Assembly: GCA_017881725.1 (NCBI GenBank)
Contig: JADGQO010000167.1
Span: 1-45,474, forward strand
DNA length: 45,474 bases
DNA from: Fibrobacteria bacterium
GTDB lineage: Bacteria > Fibrobacterota > Fibrobacteria > UBA11236
Direction: 5' to 3'
Numbering within the stretch: position 1 is the stretch's first letter; every line of letters starts with the position of its first letter. Below are positions 18,344 through 27,059 of this stretch, piece after piece. The notes beneath the pieces are model-generated. The model was not told where the DNA came from and did not search any database. It saw nothing but the letters and a program-made list of their open reading frames with translations. The translations under genes and the position numbers were made by a program.

Positions 18344-20467
18344 ATGATCAGAATTTTTTCGCGCAGCAAACAAACACTCCGGGGCGCTCGCGCCATGGGC
18401 ATCCTCCCCGCGCCGCCAACTTCCATTTCGCTTTCGATGGCCCTTTCCATCGCCCTTTCCATGTCCATGTACTCCGGGGCCTGGGCCCAAGCCCAAGCCT
18501 GGACGGTCACTTCGCCCAATGGCGCCTTGGTCGTATCCATCAAGCAGGATATCGTCACCGAACTCTATGCCAATCAAACCAATTGCTATTACCAGGTGGC
18601 CTTGAACAAAGCCGTGATTTTGGACTGGTCGCCGCTGGGGATTAAAACCGGCAATCAATCCTATATCTCCGATTTGACCTTCGTGAGCAAAACGGACTCG
18701 GTCATCAACGAAACCTATACGTTACCGAGCGGAAAAAGAAGCCAGTACGTGAACAGCGCCAAGCAAACGCGGCTCGTGTTCAAAAATTCCGGGAACGGGA
18801 ATATCGCCATGGTATTCCGCGCTTATAACGAAGCGGTCGCATTCCGCTACGAGCTTCTGGGCACGGGCAGCGCCACCATTTCGGAGGAACAATCGGGCTT
18901 CCGGGTTCCCAACAACAGCACCGGCTGGTTACAGAATTTCGCCGGATATTATGAGGCGACTTATGACAAGGGCACGGTCGGCACCAGCTTCAAGACCATC
19001 GACCTGGCTTTCCCGGGCATCTTCAAAACCCCGACCGGATCCTTTATCCTGCTTTCCGAATCCGCGCCTTACGATTATTGCGGCAGCCACATGAATGTTT
19101 TGTCCAATGCCGCCAACGTGTTCATGGTGAAGTTTCCGCAGGCCTCGTTAACCGGTACGTTACCCTGGAAAACTCCTTGGCGCGTGGCCATGGTGGGCGC
19201 GACTTTGGCGCCGATTATCGAGTCCTCGGTCATCGAGCATCTCAATCCTCCCAATGAAGTCACCGACATGAGCTGGATCAAATCGGGCCGCTGCGCCTGG
19301 TCCTGGCTGTCGGAGGGAACGGGAGACCTGGCCCTGCAGCAGAACTACGTGGCCTTCGCGAAGCAGATGGGATGGGAATACAACCTCATCGACGACGGCT
19401 TCGACAAGACGAAATTGACCACCCTGATGCAGACCTCCAAGGACGCGAACGTAGGCGAAGAGCTCTGGTACAATTACTCGGATCTGAATACCCAGGCCAA
19501 ACAGGACGCCGTCTTCGCGCAATGCAAAACCTGGGGCGTTAAGAGCTTGAAGATCGACTATATCGGCAGCGATAATCAGAACATCATGCAATGGTACGAC
19601 ATGACCGCCGTCAATCTGATCAAGAGCGGATTATTGGTCACGTTCCACGGCGCGACCATCCCGCGCGGCCAACGCCGCCGCTGGCCGAACATCATGACCT
19701 ACGAAGGCGTACGCGGGGACGAATATTATGGACGCGGCTATCCGGGCACGGTGCATAACCTGACCCTCCCTTTCACGCGCAACGTGATCGGCCCCATGGA
19801 TGTGACGCCCGTGCTCTTCACCACGAGCAAGCTGTCCAACGGCACGCCCACCGAACGCACCTCCACGGACGCGCATGAGCTCGCCTTGTCCGTGGTCTTT
19901 GAATCCGGCATCCAACACTTCGCGGACAACCCCACGGCCTATAATGCCAGCGTCGGCAACGCCTTCCTCAAAACCGTGCCGTCCGCCTGGGACGACATCC
20001 ATTTCATCGATGGCGCTCCCGGCGAGACCATGGTCCTGGCGCGGCGCAAGGGCAACGACTGGTACGTGGCCGGCATCATCGCCGGTGCCGCTAAAAACAT
20101 CGCGGTGCCCCTCGACTTCATCAAAGCCGGATCCTACGCCGTGGATTTGTACAAGGATTCTTCCGGCTCCGCCCGCGCCATGGCCAAGCAAACTACCACG
20201 GTACAGTCCGGGACTCCGCTCACGGTTTCACTCAACGCCAACGGCGGTTTCGTGTTCAAGATTCCCGCCGCGTACGACGCCGCCACCTCTTTGCAATCGG
20301 CCCAGTGGCCCCAAACGCCCAAGGGCGCGGGGCAACGCGTCGGTCAATCCGACTGCGCTTTACCTTGTTTTTCGGGGCATGATTTGCGCGGACGATATCT
20401 GAAAAACCGGTCCTTAAAAAATGTCGGGGCGGTTTCGAGCGGGCTGGAGAAAACGAGTTCAAAATAA
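18344..20467 (+). CDS. Glycoside hydrolase family 97 (alpha-glucosidase/galactosidase type)
   Basis: This encodes 707 residues. A long basic and Ser/Met-rich leader ends near MYSGAWAQAQA. The family blocks appear in order: N-terminal beta-sandwich, PWRVAMVGATLAPIIESS, GRCAWSWLSEG, DDGF, VKSLKIDYIGSDNQ, HGATIPRGQRRRWPNIMTYE, GVRGDEYYG, PFTRNVIGPMDVTP. The Asp in KIDYIGSD sits where retaining GH97 members carry their nucleophile, while the Glu-rich block is shared. Whether it is retaining or inverting cannot be settled here. Export to the periplasm or outside is likely. The domain ends near FVFKIPAAYD; the final 60 or so residues look like readthrough of non-coding DNA. The start at 18344 has AAGGA upstream; a GTG at 18323 is the alternative. 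Confidence 0.9.
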   Translation: MIRIFSRSKQTLRGARAMGILPAPPTSISLSMALSIALSMSMYSGAWAQAQAWTVTSPNGALVVSIKQDIVTELYANQTNCYYQVALNKAVILDWSPLGIKTGNQSYISDLTFVSKTDSVINETYTLPSGKRSQYVNSAKQTRLVFKNSGNGNIAMVFRAYNEAVAFRYELLGTGSATISEEQSGFRVPNNSTGWLQNFAGYYEATYDKGTVGTSFKTIDLAFPGIFKTPTGSFILLSESAPYDYCGSHMNVLSNAANVFMVKFPQASLTGTLPWKTPWRVAMVGATLAPIIESSVIEHLNPPNEVTDMSWIKSGRCAWSWLSEGTGDLALQQNYVAFAKQMGWEYNLIDDGFDKTKLTTLMQTSKDANVGEELWYNYSDLNTQAKQDAVFAQCKTWGVKSLKIDYIGSDNQNIMQWYDMTAVNLIKSGLLVTFHGATIPRGQRRRWPNIMTYEGVRGDEYYGRGYPGTVHNLTLPFTRNVIGPMDVTPVLFTTSKLSNGTPTERTSTDAHELALSVVFESGIQHFADNPTAYNASVGNAFLKTVPSAWDDIHFIDGAPGETMVLARRKGNDWYVAGIIAGAAKNIAVPLDFIKAGSYAVDLYKDSSGSARAMAKQTTTVQSGTPLTVSLNANGGFVFKIPAAYDAATSLQSAQWPQTPKGAGQRVGQSDCALPCFSGHDLRGRYLKNRSLKNVGAVSSGLEKTSSK

Positions 20468-20489
20468 CCCAACCGGTTGTTTGGACCGG

Positions 20490-20518
20490 GGCGGCCATAT
20501 TCAACCCGAATAGCCGCC
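20490..20518 (+). terminator. Putative terminator after the GH97 gene
   Basis: GGCGGC (20490-20495) pairs with GCCGCC (20513-20518), with a second inner ATTC/GAAT helix. It starts 23 bp after the GH97 stop and is followed by TGCTTTGGGGATTTT, a weak T-rich tail. Confidence 0.4.
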
Positions 20519-20596
20519 TGCTTTGGGGATTTTAAAGCTTTCAAAAATACGCCTATCCTTCGCTGGGCGGATAGTTATTTATATTCCCATTTACCC

Positions 20597-21220
20597 ATGC
20601 ATAAACACTCGTTTCTCTTCCTGCTCGGTTTAATTTCCTGCGCCTTCGCCAATGATCGGGTTGTTCCCGTTTCAGCTTCGGGCCCAACCGCCAAAGCCCA
20701 GGTTTTGGACACCGTCACGGCGCATAAGCTTTATCATGACGGTGATTTTGAAAAAGCCATTGCGCTTTTGGAACCGACGCTCAAGAATGGCCGTTTGCGC
20801 ACCCACGGCGACAGCGTTTTCGTTTTCAAGCATTTGGGCGTCATGTACGCGGCCAATGCCGATACGCGCGAACGCGGCAAGTATTACATGCTGCAGTTGC
20901 TTCTCATCGAACCCACTGCCCGGATCATGGACATGTACGCCAGCGACATGATTTACATGATTTTCAAGAATATCCAGGAAGAGCTAGCCACCACCCAGGC
21001 GAAGTACGCCAATGCCCAGAAAAATCTGGCCGGAAACAGCGGAAACCCGGCGGAACCGACGCCATCCGACAACCCGCCGAAACCCAAAGAAGCATCGCAT
21101 AGAAGTTATTTCTGGGTGGGCGCCACCGGAGCCGCCGTCGTCATTGTGGGCGTAGGCATCACGGCTTATTTCCTCAGCCAGGACAAGCCCGCCACCGTTA
21201 AAACCCTGTCCGTAAATTGA
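20597..21220 (+). CDS. TPR-like exported protein with C-terminal membrane segment
   Basis: This is a 207-residue protein. The leader MHKHSFLFLLGLISCAFA is a signal peptide. Residues 35-125 are helical and TPR-like (AHKLYHDGDFEKAIALLEP, HLGVMYAANAD, GKYYMLQLLLIEP). A Pro-rich linker follows, then one membrane segment (FWVGATGAAVVIVGVGITAY) near the end. No enzyme motif is seen. Its stop is 11 bp before the start of the large Ig-repeat lipoprotein, so the two are likely co-transcribed and may work together at the envelope (inference). The ATG at 20597 is the first that gives a signal peptide. Confidence 0.8.
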   Translation: MHKHSFLFLLGLISCAFANDRVVPVSASGPTAKAQVLDTVTAHKLYHDGDFEKAIALLEPTLKNGRLRTHGDSVFVFKHLGVMYAANADTRERGKYYMLQLLLIEPTARIMDMYASDMIYMIFKNIQEELATTQAKYANAQKNLAGNSGNPAEPTPSDNPPKPKEASHRSYFWVGATGAAVVIVGVGITAYFLSQDKPATVKTLSVN

Positions 21221-21231
21221 GGCCATCACCC

Positions 21232-24200
21232 ATGTCCGGTTTTCCGTTTCGCTCGCGTCTGATCTTTTTTTCCATGCTCGCCGTTTTCGTCGGCATTTTT
21301 TTATGGGCCTGCCGCATGGGTTCCGAACCCGCTACGGAATACCGTCTCTCGCTGTCCAGCGCCCAGTACGATTCCCTAAAGGCGTATGATTCCGTCGTCA
21401 TCGTGGTGAAATCCCCTTCCGGAGCTTTTGCCGACACCGTGGTCAACGGCAAAATCAAGTCGCTCAGCCAAATCCAAAACCTTTCCGCCCCCGACTATCG
21501 CGGCGATCTGGTGCACATCATCATCACGGGATTCAACGGGGGGAAGGCCGTCTTGCAGTTGGACAAGAAGTATGACGGCGCGACCTCCCAAACCACCTCG
21601 ACCGACTCCATCATCCTGCCCAGCTCCTCCGTGAATTATGCCGGCGGACCCATCACGATGAAAACCGGCGATACGCTGGCGATTCCGGAGATTACCATCG
21701 CGCCTGCCTCCCTGGCCGATAAAAGCGTCACTTGGTCTTCCTCCGACCCGGTAGTGGTGAAAATCGCCGGAAGCAAGCTGGTAGCCGGTAAAGCGGGTAC
21801 GTGCGATATCACCGCCCATCTGCTTTCCGATACCGCCAAATCCGTCGTAGTGCATTTGACCGTGACGGACGTAACGGTGGTTCCACCCGATACCAGTGCG
21901 CCCAAAGCCCCGGAGGCCCCGTCCATTTCCTCGTTGGCCCCGGGCGATGGGAAAGTGGTGTTGACCTGGAGCGAAGTGACCGGCTCGGATAGCTATAACA
22001 TTTATTACGGCGAAGGCACCTCTGCGGACAAATCCAGTACGCGGGTCAAAGGCATTGCTACTCCGTATACGGTCGCCGGCCTGAAAAACGGTACGGGATA
22101 CGCCTTTGCCCTTTCGGCGACCAATGCCGTAGGCGAGTCGTCCCTCGGCGCCGTGAAAACCGCTACGCCGGAATTGCCTCCCGTCTCCGCGCCGATCATC
22201 GATTCGGTAAAGACCGGGGACGGCAAGGTGACCTTGAGTTGGTCGACGGTTGCGGGCGCAATCGCCTATAATCTTTATTACCAACCGGGAGCGGCCGTGG
22301 GTAAATCCTCCCAAAAGCAGGCCGGAGTTTCTTCCCCATACACGTTAACCGGTCTCGCCAACGGCACCCAATACGCCCTTGCCTTGGCCGCCGTGACCGC
22401 CGCGGGGGAATCGGGATTAAGCAATTCCTTGACGGCTACGCCCATGCCGGCGGCGCTCAAAGGCCTGGCCTATGCGGTCAATCCCGCCGTCTTTTCCAAG
22501 GGCGCGGTCGCCACGGACCTCCCTTCCTTGACCGGCACGGCGGACTCCTTCACCGTTGCCCCGGCGCTCCCTGCCGGGCTGTCCCTCAATAAATCCACCG
22601 GCGCCATCTCCGGAACGCCCTCGGCATCCCTGGCCGCGTCGAATTTTACCGTAACCGCCTACAATGCCGCGGGCTCGGTGACGGTGCAAGTGAAAATCAC
22701 CGTTCTCGATCCGGTGTCGGGCTTCACCTACGCCGTAAACCCCGCCGTGTACTATGTCGGCGCTCCCATCACGGCAAACACCGCTTCCATTACCGGGAGC
22801 GTAGACAGCTTCACCGTATCGCCGGCGTTACCTGCCGGGCTGTCCCTCAACAAAACCACGGGCGCCATCACCGGGACGCCCACGGTCGCAACCGCTGCGG
22901 CGAATTACACCATGACCGCGCGCGATGGCGTCGCCAATCCCACCGTCGCGCTCAACCTTACGGTGAGGATTCCCGCTTCCGGCTTCGCCTACGCGCTCAA
23001 CCCCGCCGTTTATTATGTGGGCAGCGCCATCACGGCCAACGCCGCTTCCATTACCGGGAGTGTCGACAGCTTTACGGTATCGCCGGCGTTACCTGCCGGG
23101 CTGTCCCTCAATAAATCCACCGGCGCCGTCACCGGAACTCCCACGGCCGCGGCCGCGGCGGCGAATTACACCGTGACCGCCCGCGATGGATTGGCCAATC
23201 CCACCGTCGCCCTCAACATCACCATGAAGGTTTCCGCTTCCGGTTTCGCCTACGCGCTCAACCCCGCCGTTTACTATGTGGGCAGCGCCATCACGGCCAA
23301 TTCCGTTTCCATTACCGGCAGCGTGGACAGCTTCACGGTATCGCCCGCGTTACCTGCGGGGCTATCCCTCAATAAATCCACCGGCGCCGTCACCGGGACT
23401 CCCACGGCCGCGGCCGTCGCGGCGAATTACACTGTGACCGCCCGCGATGGATTGACCAATCCCACCGTCGCCCTTAACATCACCGTCAATGCGGCGCCGA
23501 GCGCGCTTACCTATCCGATCACCTCGGCAAACTTTTGGGTGGGCGTCCCCATTACCACGGCCACGCCTACCGTCACCGGCATTGTGGACAGCTTTACGGT
23601 TTCCCCGGCTTTGCCCGCCGGAATGACAATCAACAAAAACACCGGCGCGATTTCCGGGACCCCAACCGCGGCCGCCGTTTCCGTCGGGTACACGGTTACG
23701 GCGCGAAACAAGGCCGGCCCCACGACCCAGTTATTGACGATTAAGGTCAACGGCGCGCCGAGCACGCTGATCTATCCGGTCACCACGACGAATTATTGGG
23801 TCGGGATCGCCATTGCCACGGATTCGCCTTCCGTCAGCGGTACCGTGGACAGCTTTACGGTAACACCCGCGTTACCCGGGGGCCTTAGCCTCAATAAACT
23901 CACGGGCGCGATCACCGGAACGCCGACCACGCCCGGAGGCACCTCCCATGTCGTCACCGCCAGGAATCCCGCCGGCTCGACCACGGCCAACCTGAGCATT
24001 ACGGTCAACGGCCCTCCGACGGGGCTGACCTATACCGCGTCCCACGCGAACTTTTACCTGAACTCCGTCATCACCAACGATTCGGCGAAGGTTTCCGGCG
24101 CGGTGGACAGCTTCAAGATTGCCCCGGCGCTTCCCGCCGGACTCAGCCTGAGCAAATCGTCGGGTGCCCTATCCGGCAAGCCCACCGTATCGATGGCGCC

Positions 24201-24963
24201 GACGAATTTCGTCGTCACCGCGATGAACAAGGGCGGCCAAGACACCGAAACCGTGACGCTTTCCGTTTATGATGCCACGGCAGGCATTCTCAAGGACGTG
24301 ACCGTCGACACCAACAGCGGCCCCTACAATAACGGGTATTCCGGCGCTTTTGGCTTGGGCTTCTGGCCCATAGCCAATATGTATTCCATGTTCCAGTTCG
24401 ACCTGACCGGAGTCAGCGTGACGGGATTGAAATCCGCAACCGCGGTTTTCCAAACCTGGGGATATGGCTCCGACTGGACCGCCACCCCCTCAAGTCTCAA
24501 GGTGCATGTATACGGACTGAAATCCTCCTGGGTAGAGGGCACCGGAAATTGGTACTGGAATGCGGGCGCCTGGCAGAATAGCGGCGCGACCATATGGGCG
24601 AATTACGTTTTACCGGATTTTGTCATTTCCGGATCGTCGAATCCCTACCCTCCCGACGGAGTCGCCAACACGGAGCGCGCCTTAATCAATCCTTCCAATT
24701 ACACGACCTACGGAACCCAGGACATATCCGTCGGATATCCCCCCGCTTCGCGCGTCGTCAATTTGATCACCGGAGTGCCGGGGAAAGCGAATCTCATCGA
24801 AGTACAAATCGACCTGACCAACTATATCAAGGACGCCGTGGCCGGCACGGATTATGGGTTTATCGTATTCGTGGAAGGCACTTCGCAATCCAAAACCTTC
24901 AGTGTCCTTACCAAGGAAATGGGAGACGGTACTCTGGGCGCGAAATTGCTTTTGAGCCATTAA
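21232..24963 (+). CDS. Large lipoprotein of Ig-like repeats with a DNRLRE-like C-terminal domain
   Basis: This encodes 1243 residues. The leader MLAVFVGIFLWAC has a lipobox-like LWAC. In order it holds an N-terminal beta domain, a BIG_2-like Ig domain (SVTWSSSDPVVVKIAGSKL), two FN3 domains (GKVVLTWSEVTGSDSYNIYY and GKVTLSWSTVAGAIAYNLYY), and about eight putative-Ig repeats of 80-88 residues with the core SFTVSPALPAGLSLNKSTG. The C-terminal domain of about 230 residues (MYSMFQFDLTGVSVTGLKSA, WVEGTGNWYW, DLTNYIKDAVAGTDYGFIVF) has the look of DNRLRE/CBM-like jelly rolls. It is probably a surface adhesin or polymer-binding protein. The ATG at 21232 follows GAGG; an in-frame TTG at 21217 would overlap the previous stop. 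Confidence 0.85.
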   Translation: MSGFPFRSRLIFFSMLAVFVGIFLWACRMGSEPATEYRLSLSSAQYDSLKAYDSVVIVVKSPSGAFADTVVNGKIKSLSQIQNLSAPDYRGDLVHIIITGFNGGKAVLQLDKKYDGATSQTTSTDSIILPSSSVNYAGGPITMKTGDTLAIPEITIAPASLADKSVTWSSSDPVVVKIAGSKLVAGKAGTCDITAHLLSDTAKSVVVHLTVTDVTVVPPDTSAPKAPEAPSISSLAPGDGKVVLTWSEVTGSDSYNIYYGEGTSADKSSTRVKGIATPYTVAGLKNGTGYAFALSATNAVGESSLGAVKTATPELPPVSAPIIDSVKTGDGKVTLSWSTVAGAIAYNLYYQPGAAVGKSSQKQAGVSSPYTLTGLANGTQYALALAAVTAAGESGLSNSLTATPMPAALKGLAYAVNPAVFSKGAVATDLPSLTGTADSFTVAPALPAGLSLNKSTGAISGTPSASLAASNFTVTAYNAAGSVTVQVKITVLDPVSGFTYAVNPAVYYVGAPITANTASITGSVDSFTVSPALPAGLSLNKTTGAITGTPTVATAAANYTMTARDGVANPTVALNLTVRIPASGFAYALNPAVYYVGSAITANAASITGSVDSFTVSPALPAGLSLNKSTGAVTGTPTAAAAAANYTVTARDGLANPTVALNITMKVSASGFAYALNPAVYYVGSAITANSVSITGSVDSFTVSPALPAGLSLNKSTGAVTGTPTAAAVAANYTVTARDGLTNPTVALNITVNAAPSALTYPITSANFWVGVPITTATPTVTGIVDSFTVSPALPAGMTINKNTGAISGTPTAAAVSVGYTVTARNKAGPTTQLLTIKVNGAPSTLIYPVTTTNYWVGIAIATDSPSVSGTVDSFTVTPALPGGLSLNKLTGAITGTPTTPGGTSHVVTARNPAGSTTANLSITVNGPPTGLTYTASHANFYLNSVITNDSAKVSGAVDSFKIAPALPAGLSLSKSSGALSGKPTVSMAPTNFVVTAMNKGGQDTETVTLSVYDATAGILKDVTVDTNSGPYNNGYSGAFGLGFWPIANMYSMFQFDLTGVSVTGLKSATAVFQTWGYGSDWTATPSSLKVHVYGLKSSWVEGTGNWYWNAGAWQNSGATIWANYVLPDFVISGSSNPYPPDGVANTERALINPSNYTTYGTQDISVGYPPASRVVNLITGVPGKANLIEVQIDLTNYIKDAVAGTDYGFIVFVEGTSQSKTFSVLTKEMGDGTLGAKLLLSH
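22723..23505 (+). repeat. Three tandem 261-bp coding repeats
   Basis: Units at 22723-22983, 22984-23244 and 23245-23505 each encode 87 residues beginning F-(T/A)-YA and containing NPAVYYVG and the SFTVSPALPAGLSLNK core. Units 2 and 3 are nearly identical at the DNA level, which indicates recent duplication inside the lipoprotein gene. Less similar units continue on both sides. Confidence 0.85.
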
Positions 24964-25017
24964 ATCGTCGCCAGGGCCCGTGATCCCGGTCTTCTTTGAA
25001 TGGTAAAATCTCGGGGT

Positions 25018-26070
25018 ATGGCCCCGATGGATTGGCAGCATTCAACCGAGGACGATTCCCACCTGGAATTGTCGATTGTGCTTCCCTGCTTTAACGAGGA
25101 AGGCAATGTCCTTCCCGTTTACGAACGCGTGTCCGCCGTTTGCCGCGAGGTTTCCTGGGAAATGTTGTTCGTCGACGACGGTAGCGCGGACGGCACAGCC
25201 GCTGCGGTCGAGGCGCTTGCGCGCCGGGATTCGCGTGTGCATCTCTTGCGATTCATCCGCAATGCCGGCCATCAACAGGCCTTGCGCGCAGGTTATCGCG
25301 CGGCGCGCGGCGCCCACGTGCTTACCTTGGACGCGGATCTCCAGCACCCGCCGGAAATCATTCCCTCCGTTCTGGCTAAGGCGCGGGAAGGCTACGACGT
25401 GGTGCAAATGGTGCGCGCGGGTGAACAGACGGGTTTCCTCAAGAATTTTTTGTCCCGCTCTTTCTATAAATTCTTCAACTCGATATCCGATGTGCCCATC
25501 ATCGAACAGGCTTCCGACTTCCGCTTGATCAGCCGCCGCGTGTGCGATGTGCTGAACGCCTTGCCGGAACGCAATCTTATCGTGCGCGCCATATTGCCCT
25601 ACCTGGGTTTCCGGGCCGCGAACCTTCCCTACGCGCCCGCGGATCGCCTGCATGGCCAATCCTCATACGGCTTTCGCAAGTCCCTGCAATTGGGTTCACA
25701 AACCTTGTTCAACTTCAGCGCCTTCCCGCTCAAACTGGCCATGCGCCTGGGCGTCCTGATTTCCGGTCTCGCCTTCGCTTACGGCATATACAACGTAGCG
25801 GCCAAGTTCTTCGGCCATCGCAACGTTCCCGGTTACACGGATCTCATCGCGTCCACCTTGTTCTTGGGCGGATTAATTTTGGTTTACCTAGGGATACTTG
25901 GACGTTACGTGCTCGTCATTCTCGATCACCTGAAACGGCGTCCGGAATACGTCCTCGCGGAAAGCGTTCCCGCGGCGGCGACCGGACCCGAAGACAAGCC
26001 CCGCGTCAAATCCCCCGCCTCGACTCCACCCGACGCATCGGGCAGGCCGCAGGGAAGGCAGGCAACCTAG
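25018..26070 (+). CDS. Family 2 glycosyltransferase, polyprenyl-phosphate sugar synthase type
   Basis: This encodes about 350 residues. The GT2 domain carries LSIVLPCFNEEGNVLPVYER, the LFVDDGSADGT nucleotide-sugar motif and LDADLQHPPE with the metal-binding DxD. Two hydrophobic membrane helices follow (LGVLISGLAFAYGIY and LIASTLFLGGLILVYLGIL), then a Pro/Ala-rich polar tail. This is the layout of DPM1/ArnC/GtrB-like enzymes that move a sugar from a nucleotide onto a polyprenyl phosphate at the inner membrane. The sugar is unknown. The start is uncertain (ATG at 25000, 25018 or 25027), none with a strong ribosome site. It follows the lipoprotein gene by about 50 bp and faces the small gene at 26078-26281. 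Confidence 0.88.
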   Translation: MAPMDWQHSTEDDSHLELSIVLPCFNEEGNVLPVYERVSAVCREVSWEMLFVDDGSADGTAAAVEALARRDSRVHLLRFIRNAGHQQALRAGYRAARGAHVLTLDADLQHPPEIIPSVLAKAREGYDVVQMVRAGEQTGFLKNFLSRSFYKFFNSISDVPIIEQASDFRLISRRVCDVLNALPERNLIVRAILPYLGFRAANLPYAPADRLHGQSSYGFRKSLQLGSQTLFNFSAFPLKLAMRLGVLISGLAFAYGIYNVAAKFFGHRNVPGYTDLIASTLFLGGLILVYLGILGRYVLVILDHLKRRPEYVLAESVPAAATGPEDKPRVKSPASTPPDASGRPQGRQAT

Positions 26071-26077
26071 CCCTACT

Positions 26078-26281
26078 TCAAAATCCGTCCGGGCCCTCCG
26101 GCAGGCCCATAGGACGCGTGCGGTACGCTAATTCCCTGAGCGCCTCGCGCCGCGAATCCAATTTATCCCGTAACCTGCGGGCCGGATAATCATCGGGTTT
26201 CATCGGAATCACGTCATCCAGCGTAAGTTTCGGGACGCTTTTCAGCTTCTTGCGGATCCATTCGGCCATTCCATAATGCAT
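26078..26281 (-). CDS. Small hypothetical protein
   Basis: This is a 67-residue, Arg/Lys-rich soluble protein (MAEWIRKKLKSVPKLTLDD, PDDYPARRLRDKLDSRREAL) with no known domain. AAGGAGG lies 6 nt before the ATG, a better ribosome site than most genes in this window, which is the main reason to call it real. It ends 7 bp from the stop of the convergent glycosyltransferase gene. It might belong to an operon with the DUF4399 lipoprotein upstream, but a hairpin at 26407-26436 lies between them. Confidence 0.6.
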   Translation of the reverse strand: MHYGMAEWIRKKLKSVPKLTLDDVIPMKPDDYPARRLRDKLDSRREALRELAYRTRPMGLPEGPDGF

Positions 26282-26406
26282 ATTCGCCTCCTTTTCCTGG
26301 TTGACGCGGCGATGCGCCCTCCCGGCAGTGGCTCCCTCATTTTATAAATCGTTATTTCGCCGCGTAGGCGCAAGGGTTTCATGGCGACGAAAAACCCGCT
26401 GGTGAT

Positions 26407-26436
26407 GGGGATTTTCACTGGCAGGCGAAAATCCCC
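26407..26436 (-). terminator. Hairpin terminator after the DUF4399 lipoprotein gene
   Basis: GGGGATTTTC (26407-26416) and GAAAATCCCC (26427-26436) form a perfect 10-bp stem with a 10-nt loop, beginning 20 bp past the stop at 26457. On the minus strand it is followed about 10 nt later by GGGTTTTTCG. Confidence 0.55.
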
Positions 26437-26456
26437 GGAGATTCATAAACGTCGTA

Positions 26457-27059
26457 TCAGGGTTTGGTTTTGACCGGGGCGGCCGCAGCCCCTGCGCCAG
26501 GAGCGGGAGTCACGGCAGATTTAGCGGCGGTGGAATCCTTTTTGGCAGTGGCGGAATCCTTCATCGGCGCTTTGGCGGCAGCGGTCGTATCCACCTTGTT
26601 TTGCTTAGTGACATTCACATGGATTTGTTGGCGCACCGCAGGATTATACGGCACATGATCGCCCTTAGCGAATTCCAGGGTTAAGGAGTGTTGGCCCACA
26701 GGCAAATCCAAGGTGGCCTCGGTTTGGCCCCCGCCATAATGGATATGCGTACCGTCTTTCGGAATCGGCTCGGTCGAAGACGGGAAACTCGCATCCACCA
26801 ACACGTGAAAATGTCCATGACCGTCGTTCACGCCCATGCTCGCTGGTTCTACGATCAAGTTTTCCGCTTTCATTTGGATTTTAAAAGGGCTTTCCACATT
26901 AGCCCCGTCTTCCAAATTGACGAAGTACACTTTTTTGTCCCCGGCGCCACAACCCGCCATGAGAATTAAGGCGCTGGAAAAGGCTCCAACCATAGTCCAT
27001 TTCTTCCAATTCAGACCCATCTTTGTGCCAATTCTGTCTTTTTTCACCATATTAAGCAT
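26457..27059 (-). CDS. Lipoprotein with a DUF4399 domain
   Basis: This encodes 200 residues. A type II leader ends at SALILMAGC, so the Cys is lipidated. The DUF4399 domain (about residues 40-150) has VYFVNLEDGANVESPFKIQM, GHGHFHVLVDA, PIPKDGTHIHYGGGQTEATL and a HSLTLEFAKGDHVPY block. The many His residues suggest metal or ligand binding, but the family has no established function. The C-terminal 50 residues are a low-complexity Ala/Lys/Thr/Pro tail. The start at 27059 has AAAAGGAG at 6 nt, which favours it over an internal ATG at 27020. The gene stands alone behind a 710-bp AT-rich gap. Confidence 0.82.
   Translation of the reverse strand: MLNMVKKDRIGTKMGLNWKKWTMVGAFSSALILMAGCGAGDKKVYFVNLEDGANVESPFKIQMKAENLIVEPASMGVNDGHGHFHVLVDASFPSSTEPIPKDGTHIHYGGGQTEATLDLPVGQHSLTLEFAKGDHVPYNPAVRQQIHVNVTKQNKVDTTAAAKAPMKDSATAKKDSTAAKSAVTPAPGAGAAAAPVKTKP

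Noticed and set aside
22440..24280. Regular repeats that could suggest a CRISPR array
   Set aside because: The period of about 261 bp is far too long and the repeats are in frame and encode Ig-like domains.
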